7,270 bases of DNA, taken from NCBI GenBank assembly GCA_002307905.1, contig DBUL01000258.1:10246-17515 (forward strand), read 5' to 3'. The stretch is from Rhizobiaceae bacterium UBA1291 (GTDB lineage Bacteria > Pseudomonadota > Alphaproteobacteria > Rhizobiales > Rhizobiaceae). The notes beneath the pieces are model-generated. The model saw nothing but the letters and a program-made list of their open reading frames with translations. It had not been told where the DNA came from and made no database searches. The position numbers and the translations under genes were made by a program. Of the stretch, positions 1 through 4,816 are shown in pieces; the stretch's first letter is position 1; each line of letters opens with the position of its first letter.

Positions 1-302
1 CCGTCCAATTCGTATTCGCGATAGAGCGCTTCGACCTTTTCGGCGACGGAGGCTGCGGGCGTTTCATCGGCGGCGACGGAGAGATCGGCACCGGGGGTTG
101 CGGCAGCCTTGCGTCCGCCTTCGACGATCCACAAGGCCGTTGCCAGATTGGACGACAGAAGCGTGCTGCTGAAGGCGCTGTTTCCGCTGCTGCGTGGCTT
201 GGCGGTCGCAGCAGAATCCGCCGAAGCATCTTCGCTTTCCGTCGCGCTCGGTATGAACCGGCTATGATATGAATAGCTGCTAAGGCCGCTATCGATCCTC
301 AT
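1..302 (-). CDS. Unknown Ser/Ala-rich protein, N-terminal 100 residues only
   Basis: An open frame starts at the ATG at 302-300 and runs without a stop to the window edge, giving 100 residues and continuing outside. It begins MRIDSGLSSYSYHSRF. Residues 17-45 are rich in Ser, Ala, Asp and Glu and look disordered. Around 45-60 comes a more hydrophobic stretch (STLLSSNLATALWIVEGG), followed by another Ala-rich linker and a charged, probably helical segment (VAEKVEALYREYELD, 86-100). There is no signal peptide and no clear membrane helix in the visible part. I do not recognise the family and assign no function. The ribosome binding site is weak (GGAACGAAAG about 8-17 nt upstream). A TTAA-N7-TTAAC site lies about 24 nt before the start codon, so cell-cycle control by CtrA is possible. 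The gene is probably real because of its intact frame, sensible start and dedicated upstream spacer. Confidence 0.65.
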   Translation of the reverse strand, partial: MRIDSGLSSYSYHSRFIPSATESEDASADSAATAKPRSSGNSAFSSTLLSSNLATALWIVEGGRKAAATPGADLSVAADETPAASVAEKVEALYREYELD

Positions 303-324
303 GGCAGACACTTTCGTTCCAATA

Positions 325-341
325 GTTAACCATTTGTTAAC
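325..341 (-). promoter_or_regulatory. Candidate CtrA binding site (TTAA-N7-TTAAC)
   Basis: The plus strand reads GTTAACCATTTGTTAAC, that is TTAA (326-329), seven bases, then TTAAC (337-341). The reverse complement also reads TTAA-N7-TTAAC, so the site matches the full consensus of the alphaproteobacterial cell-cycle regulator CtrA in both directions. It ends about 23 nt before the start codon at 302, where binding could block or activate transcription of the unknown gene. GTTAAC-containing motifs are common in rhizobial spacers, so a match alone does not prove binding. Confidence 0.5.
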
Positions 342-436
342 CATTGAAGCTTGCGCGAGGCTTGCGCCGCAGCGCAGCAATCACCCGATTACACCCCTCG
401 CCTGCTTGACAATATCCGCCGCACGTGACGCTGCTT

Positions 437-452
437 CGTGACGCATGTCACA
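437..452. promoter_or_regulatory. CRP/FNR-family-like dyad (CGTGA-N6-TCACA)
   Basis: CGTGA at 437-441 and TCACA at 448-452 flank six bases. This is nine of ten matches to the enterobacterial CRP consensus TGTGA-N6-TCACA. A second copy of the left half, CGTGACG, lies 13 bp upstream at 424-430 (copies at 424-430 and 437-443). The dyad is about 135 nt before the start of the unknown gene and just past the DUF2254 stop. Rhizobial CRP-like proteins can prefer other half-sites, so the regulator is not identified. Confidence 0.3.
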
Positions 453-492
453 TTCCGGCTGATCACTTGGCACTCATTGCCGCCGAGACCCG

Positions 493-1770
493 TCAGCCGA
501 GATGCCCGAACTTGCTTTCTTCGTCATGGACGGCCAACAGCCGGGCGCGATCATCCTCGAAGGCGAGTGTGGCAAGTCCGCGCTCCAGAGCGGTCTTGGC
601 CATGGCCCGCGCAGCCTGGGTGAAATCATAGCCCTCGCCGGTCGCAAGGGCTGAGAGCGCGTGTTGCAGGACCAGTCCGACTTCGACCATGCCGGCGCCG
701 TCGCGCGTTATGGCAAGAAAGGCGGCCTCCACATAGTCGTCGGCATTGATCTTCTTGACGTGGACACGCGGGCAGTCCGGCTCCAGCGGCTCCACGCTCT
801 GCTTGCCCGATTCGTGACCGAGAATTCGGGTGAGCTGGCTGATGACGTCGATCGCCGTTCCGGGATCGTTGATGCCGCGCGAAAGGGCATGCGAGGCAAT
901 TTCCGACAGTGCGGTCAGCCCAAACAGCGGATCCTGCTCGAAGTTGCGGGCATAGCCGATGGCAAAGGCACGGAAGAGGTCATGCTTCAGGTCGTCCAGA
1001 ATGGTCGTGCCGGTTGTGTCCGGCAACAGATAGAGAATCGGCCGGTTCGGCGAACAGAAATCGCCGGGTCGCTGGACGACATAGAGCTGCATCTGGCAAG
1101 TTTCCGCCGCACTCGAAAGCAGTGCAATGTCGAGATGGCGCACATAGCCGGTCTGTGGGTGGAAGATCGGCATGGCGCTCGCAGGGATCTCGTCCAGAGG
1201 GCGGCCGCCGAGACAGGGTTTACTGCGCTCGTTGACATAGGCTGCCTCTGCAGCTTCCGCCACCCGGCGGATGGTTTCTCCGACCTGGCCGAGCCCCGCC
1301 AGATGGCCAATCCAGCGCAAGAGCATGGTGACGACCAAGATCACGACCGCGAGTGTCCCGGCAAAGAGCACCAACCTTGCCCCGCCAGTATAGAGACCGG
1401 TGTTCAGCGCGATAAGCCCGACGAGGCTGAACAGGAAAGCGCCGAGAAAGGTGGAAAGCGCCGTTTGTGCCGTTTGGTCCTGCAGGAGCAGGCTGATCGC
1501 CCGTGGGGTGCCGCTGGTCGCCGCCGCGGTGGTTGCCGAGACGAGCGTCGACAGTGAAAAGGTCGTCACAGCCAGCATGCTGGCGGCAATGATCGTCAGA
1601 ATGCTCTCTACGGCGCCCGCGCCGACCAGGTTGGAGAGATTATCCGGAAGAATACGGCCAATCGGGATGCTGAGGACCGCGGTCACCACCGCGATCAGCG
1701 CATAGAGCGTCGCCCGGAACCCCAGCCTTTTTGTCACTTGCGCTGCCAGCCACCAGCGTCCGCTCATCAT
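493..1770 (-). CDS. DUF2254 family integral membrane protein
   Basis: This 425-residue protein matches DUF2254, predicted membrane proteins of unknown function. Four hydrophobic helices are visible at about residues 20-38, 55-78, 104-124 and 132-152; the second contains ILTIIAASMLAVTTFSLSTL, typical of the family. After residue 155 the chain is soluble and includes the conserved ALSRGINDPGTAIDVISQL element (295-313), close to the family's GINDPFTA signature. It should sit in the inner membrane with a large soluble C-terminal domain. Length is normal. The first ATG (1770-1768) overlaps the stop of the upstream DUF1697 gene as ATGA; a second ATG follows one codon later. AAAGGA lies 10 nt before the first ATG, inside the upstream gene, which supports this start and translational coupling. 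Substrate or partner cannot be told from sequence. Long antisense frames here are GC-rich shadows. Confidence 0.9.
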   Translation of the reverse strand: MMSGRWWLAAQVTKRLGFRATLYALIAVVTAVLSIPIGRILPDNLSNLVGAGAVESILTIIAASMLAVTTFSLSTLVSATTAAATSGTPRAISLLLQDQTAQTALSTFLGAFLFSLVGLIALNTGLYTGGARLVLFAGTLAVVILVVTMLLRWIGHLAGLGQVGETIRRVAEAAEAAYVNERSKPCLGGRPLDEIPASAMPIFHPQTGYVRHLDIALLSSAAETCQMQLYVVQRPGDFCSPNRPILYLLPDTTGTTILDDLKHDLFRAFAIGYARNFEQDPLFGLTALSEIASHALSRGINDPGTAIDVISQLTRILGHESGKQSVEPLEPDCPRVHVKKINADDYVEAAFLAITRDGAGMVEVGLVLQHALSALATGEGYDFTQAARAMAKTALERGLATLAFEDDRARLLAVHDEESKFGHLG

Positions 1771-2315
1771 GATCGAGGATTCCTTTCGGTTGCCGCCCTG
1801 GTCTTCAGTGCCTGCGCCAGGTCATGCAGCCTGGTGACCGTGTTGATGTTGCGGGAGGTGCCGTTCTTCAGGATGGGCAACCTGAGGCGCGAGCGGCCGG
1901 ACCCGATGGGGTAATGGACGAAGATCTCGCGACCGAGCGCCACCACCTCCTCGCCGTCGGGCGCGACGAGGCCGTGAAGCGCATCGTCGGGAACGGGTTC
2001 GGCGAAGAAGCTGACCAACACCCGGTTGGGCTCCATGGCGGCGAAGGGATTGGCGTCGAGGATTGCGGCCAGTTCGCCCGGCCGGCGCAGGAAAACACCC
2101 GGCGGCTTGCCGAGCCGTTCCGCCAACGCCGCATCGAGACGGGCGGCGATATCGGCCGCATCGCCACCGTCGCGGAAGATGACGTTGCCGCTCTGGATGA
2201 AGGTCGAGACATCGGAAAAGCCAAGCCCCTCGCAAAGCGCCTTCAGCTCCGCCATCGGGAGTTTTCCGGTGCCGCCGACGTTGATGGCGCGAAGGAGGGC
2301 GACGTAGACGGGCAT
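1767..2315 (-). CDS. DUF1697 family protein
   Basis: This 182-residue soluble protein belongs to DUF1697, small cytoplasmic proteins of unknown function. The N-terminus MPVYVALLRAINVGG is the family hallmark, followed by the conserved TFIQSGNVIF (38-47) and, near the end, GTSRNINTVTRL (152-163), which corresponds to the usual GTARNWNTVTKL block. There is no signal peptide or membrane segment and the length is normal. GGAG lies 7 nt before the ATG at 2315-2313, so the start is well supported. The stop overlaps the start of DUF2254 by four bases, placing the two in one transcription unit. The gene lies 73 bp downstream of oligopeptidase B on the same strand with no visible terminator between; a CTTGAC on the minus strand near 2380 could be a -35 box but has no convincing -10 partner. 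No biochemical role can be inferred. Confidence 0.92.
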   Translation of the reverse strand: MPVYVALLRAINVGGTGKLPMAELKALCEGLGFSDVSTFIQSGNVIFRDGGDAADIAARLDAALAERLGKPPGVFLRRPGELAAILDANPFAAMEPNRVLVSFFAEPVPDDALHGLVAPDGEEVVALGREIFVHYPIGSGRSRLRLPILKNGTSRNINTVTRLHDLAQALKTRAATERNPRS

Positions 2316-2388
2316 CGAAATACTCCAGCTGCGACCATAGAGAGGCCAGAGCGTTACTAGGTCACTCTCAACTGGTGAAACGTCAAGA

Positions 2389-4497
2389 TCACATCTTGCA
2401 AGCCACCTTCACCGCAAACGCATATTCAAACGCGATCTCCTCCAGGCGCTGGAAGCGGCCGGACTTGCCGCCGTGGCCGGCGGCCATGTTGGTTTTCAGG
2501 AGATAGGGGCCGGCCTCCGGCGCCTTCTCGCGCAGCTTGGCGATCCACTTGGTCGGCTCCCAGTAGGTGACGCGCGGGTCGGTCAGGCCGGAGAGCGCGA
2601 GGATCGGCGGATATGGTTTTTGCCCGACATTGTCGTAAGGGCTGTAGGCGGCGATCCAGTTGTATTCCTCGAGCGTTTCGATCGGGTTGCCCCATTCACC
2701 CCATTCCGGCGGAGTGAGCGGCAGGGTGTCGTCGAGCATGGTGTTCAGCACGTCGACGAAGGGCACGGCGGCGATGATGCCGGCGAATTTTTCCGGCGCC
2801 ATGTTGGCGATCGCGCCCATCAGCATGCCGCCGGCCGATCCGCCCTCGGCGATGATCCGGTCGTAAGCGGTGAAACCTTCCTTCACCAGATGGTCGGCGG
2901 CGGCGATGAAGTCCTTGAAGGTGTTTTCCTTCTTTTCCATCTTGCCGTCTTCGTACCAGGCAAAACCCTTGTCCTTGCCGCCGCGGATATGGGCGATGGC
3001 ATAGACGAAGCCGCGGTCGGCAAGCGACAGGCAATTGGTGTTGAAGCCGGCGGCGATCGATATGCCGTAGGCGCCATAGCCGTAGAGCAGGCAGGGCGCG
3101 GAGCCGTCGAGGGGGGTATCCTTGCGGTAGAGCAGCGTGACCGGCACGTCCACGCCGTCATGCGATCGGGCAAAGACGCGGCGGGTGATGTAGTCGTCCG
3201 GATTGTGGCCCGAGGGCACTTCCTGGGTCTTCAACAGAACGCGCTCGCGGGTCGCCATGTTATAGTCGAACAGCTGGGTCGGCGTCGTCATCGACGAATA
3301 GGAGAAGCGGATGACGTCGGTGTCGTATTCGGCCGCACCCTGGAGGCCGAGCGCATAGGCCTCCTCGGCAAAGGCGATCGAATGCTCCTCGCCGGTCGCC
3401 CGATCGCGGATCATGATTTCCGGCAGGCCGTTGCGGCGCTGCAGCCAGATGAGATGGCGGGCGAATGCCATGTGATTGAGGATCAGGCGGCCGGGAACGT
3501 GGGCGACCACTTGCTTCCAGTTTTCCTTGCCCGGCGCGGTCACCGGGGCTTCGACGATCTTGAAGTCCTTGGCGTCGCCGTCGTTGGTGAGGATGTAGAA
3601 GACGTCGCCGCCCTCGGTCAGCGAATATTCGATGCCCTCGACCCGCTCGGCGACCAGCATGGGCTCGGCGGTGAGATCCTTGGTCGAGAGGATGCGGTAT
3701 TCCGAGGTCTCGTGGTCGTGGATGTCGAGATAGATGTAATCATCCAGCAGCGAGCCGCCGACGCCCATGAAGAAACCCGGATCCTTTTCCTCGTAGACCA
3801 GCCGGTCTTGCGCTTGCGGCTGACCGACCACGTGGTGGAAGACCTTGGAGGGGCGATGGTTCTCGTCCTGCAGGGTATAGAACAAGCTCTTGCCGTCCGG
3901 CGCCCAGGCGCCGCCGCCGCCGGTGTTCTCGATCACGTCGGCGAGGTCCTCGCCGGTTAAGAGATCGCGGATGCGCAGAGTGAAATATTCCGAGCCCTTG
4001 TCGTCATAGCCCCAGAGACCGAAGGCGTGGTCGGTCGTGTGGTCGATGCCGGCGAGGCGGAAATAGTCCTTGCCCATCGCCTCCTTGTCGCCGTCGAGCA
4101 GCAGATGGCGCTGGCTCTCGTCCTTGTGGTTGGCGTCGCGCGGAATGCGGAAATAACGCGGCTGTTCGCCGCCGGTGACGAAGGCGGTGCCATAGGCGAA
4201 GGGGCCGTCCTTCATCGGGATCGAGCTATCGTCTTCCTTGATGCGCCCCTTCATCTCGGCGAAGAGCTGTTTCTGCAGCTCTTTGGTGTCGGCCATGGCC
4301 GCTTCCATATAGGCGTTCTCGGCCTCGAGATGGCGGCGAAGCTCGGCGTCCAGCAGGGTCGGATCCTTGAACATGGCCTGCCAGTTTTCGGCACGCATCC
4401 AGGCATAGTCGTCGGTGCGGGTGATCCCGTGGCGAGTGTCGGAGACGGGCTTTTTCGGCGCGACGGCGGGCTTGGGCAGATTGGCGAAAACGGACAA
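2389..4497 (-). CDS. ptrB: Oligopeptidase B (protease II), S9A serine peptidase
   Basis: This 702-residue cytoplasmic enzyme belongs to the prolyl oligopeptidase family S9A, oligopeptidase B branch, which cleaves short peptides after basic residues. The N-terminus (LPKPAVAPKKPVSDTRHG...DDYAWMR) is the usual opening, residues about 80-420 form the beta-propeller that restricts access to small peptides, and about 435-702 the alpha/beta-hydrolase domain. The triad is visible: Ser554 in GGSAGGMLMG, Asp640 in LTDPRV and His675 in AAGHGGKSGR. Spacing (86 and 35) nearly matches Escherichia coli protease II (85 and 35). In the S1 region the sequence is PEWGEWGNP where the enteric enzymes have GEFEEWGNP, so the first acidic residue is kept (Glu598) and the second is Gly600. 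The start is TTG: AAGGAAGG lies 7 nt upstream, no in-frame ATG occurs before the upstream stop at 4569, and the next Met (34) would remove conserved sequence. There is no signal peptide. Confidence 0.95.
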   Translation of the reverse strand: MSVFANLPKPAVAPKKPVSDTRHGITRTDDYAWMRAENWQAMFKDPTLLDAELRRHLEAENAYMEAAMADTKELQKQLFAEMKGRIKEDDSSIPMKDGPFAYGTAFVTGGEQPRYFRIPRDANHKDESQRHLLLDGDKEAMGKDYFRLAGIDHTTDHAFGLWGYDDKGSEYFTLRIRDLLTGEDLADVIENTGGGGAWAPDGKSLFYTLQDENHRPSKVFHHVVGQPQAQDRLVYEEKDPGFFMGVGGSLLDDYIYLDIHDHETSEYRILSTKDLTAEPMLVAERVEGIEYSLTEGGDVFYILTNDGDAKDFKIVEAPVTAPGKENWKQVVAHVPGRLILNHMAFARHLIWLQRRNGLPEIMIRDRATGEEHSIAFAEEAYALGLQGAAEYDTDVIRFSYSSMTTPTQLFDYNMATRERVLLKTQEVPSGHNPDDYITRRVFARSHDGVDVPVTLLYRKDTPLDGSAPCLLYGYGAYGISIAAGFNTNCLSLADRGFVYAIAHIRGGKDKGFAWYEDGKMEKKENTFKDFIAAADHLVKEGFTAYDRIIAEGGSAGGMLMGAIANMAPEKFAGIIAAVPFVDVLNTMLDDTLPLTPPEWGEWGNPIETLEEYNWIAAYSPYDNVGQKPYPPILALSGLTDPRVTYWEPTKWIAKLREKAPEAGPYLLKTNMAAGHGGKSGRFQRLEEIAFEYAFAVKVACKM

Positions 4498-4504
4498 GGG
4501 GAGG

Positions 4505-4512
4505 CCTTCCTT
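4505..4512 (-). promoter_or_regulatory. Ribosome binding site fixing the TTG start of oligopeptidase B
   Basis: On the minus strand AAGGAAGG is followed by seven bases and then TTG (4497-4495). The strong Shine-Dalgarno match at standard spacing, together with the lack of an in-frame ATG upstream, makes TTG the most likely initiation codon. Confidence 0.75.
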
Positions 4513-4542
4513 CTTCGAGGAAATCAGAAACGATCCTTCGAG

Positions 4543-4571
4543 AGATAGAGAGGCCGAGCCAATGGATCAAG
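4543..4571 (-). promoter_or_regulatory. Probable housekeeping promoter of oligopeptidase B
   Basis: The minus strand carries CTTGAT (4571-4566), exactly 17 bases, then CTATCT (4548-4543). The alphaproteobacterial sigma-70-type consensus is often given as CTTGAC-N17-CTATAT, so 10 of 12 positions fit. Transcription would begin near 4536, giving a leader of about 40 nt before the TTG codon. It may also serve the downstream DUF1697-DUF2254 pair by read-through. Confidence 0.5.
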
Positions 4572-4816
4572 GCGCAATCTCGCCTCGGCCATCAGCGGTA
4601 GACGTGCAAATCACCCGCTCGAACTGGAACTCCGATCCGGTCCCAAGCTTGATCTTCGGCCCGGCCAATTGTGGCAGACTTGTCTACTGATTAAGAATAT
4701 GTCCAAGATGGCACACTTGCCAACCAAAACGTGCATAATGCAGGCGCATCACGCGAGGTGATTATTTAAGGGATACGTAATATTGTAGCATCGGGGCGAA
4801 GAAGTCGGATGACACG
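4572..4816. promoter_or_regulatory. Divergent spacer with clustered dyads upstream of the GGDEF-EAL gene
   Basis: This part of the divergent spacer has no credible gene. Its right half (about 4680-4790) is AT-rich compared with the surroundings and dense in symmetric elements: TGGCA-CACT-TGCCA at 4709-4722, TGCAT-A-ATGCA at 4732-4742, and ATCAC-GCGAG-GTGAT at 4748-4762. An imperfect direct repeat, GTGGCAGACTTGTC (4671-4684) and ATGGCACACTTGCC (4708-4721), agrees at 11 of 14 positions with 37 bp between copies. I could not find a confident -35/-10 pair for the plus-strand gene; CATAAT (4734-4739) and TAATAT (4778-4783) are possible -10 boxes without good -35 partners. The dyads are candidate operators for the cyclic di-GMP gene. 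Confidence 0.4.

Larger units (their letters stand above)
303..492. other. Intergenic spacer with candidate regulatory sites
   Basis: These 190 bp separate the stop of the DUF2254 gene from the start of the unknown gene at the left edge, both read leftward. The spacer contains a CtrA-like site, a CRP-like dyad, and an 8-bp direct repeat GCTTGCGC at 349-356 and 360-367 (11-bp period, one helical turn). No good terminator (stem followed by a T-run on the minus strand) follows the DUF2254 stop. TTGTCA at 411-406 on the minus strand resembles a -35 box but lacks a good partner at normal spacing. I see no gene here; small plus-strand frames that enter it from 425 onward run antisense to DUF2254. 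Confidence 0.6.

Noticed and set aside
363..376. TGCGC-CGCA-GCGCA hairpin as the terminator of the DUF2254 transcript
   Set aside because: On the minus strand no T-run follows the stem and it lies more than 110 bp past the stop, so factor-independent termination is not supported.
661..1557. Plus-strand frame of 298 codons opposite DUF2254
   Set aside because: Highly charged, motif-free translation antisense to a convincing membrane protein gene; a GC shadow.
1824..2360. Plus-strand frame of 178 codons opposite DUF1697
   Set aside because: Antisense to a gene with all DUF1697 motifs, and the translation shows nothing recognisable.
2473..3960. Long plus-strand frame of 495 codons opposite oligopeptidase B
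   Set aside because: It is antisense to a clear S9A peptidase. The translation is Gly/Val/Asp-rich without any family motif, as expected for the mirror frame of a high-GC gene.
4415..4690. Plus-strand frame of 91 codons crossing into the divergent spacer
   Set aside because: It starts inside oligopeptidase B on the wrong strand and has no family motif; its spacer part is more likely regulatory DNA.
4709..4720. TGGCAC...TTGC resembling a sigma-54 promoter
   Set aside because: The GG and GC elements are 9 bp apart instead of the required 12, so this cannot be a -24/-12 promoter.
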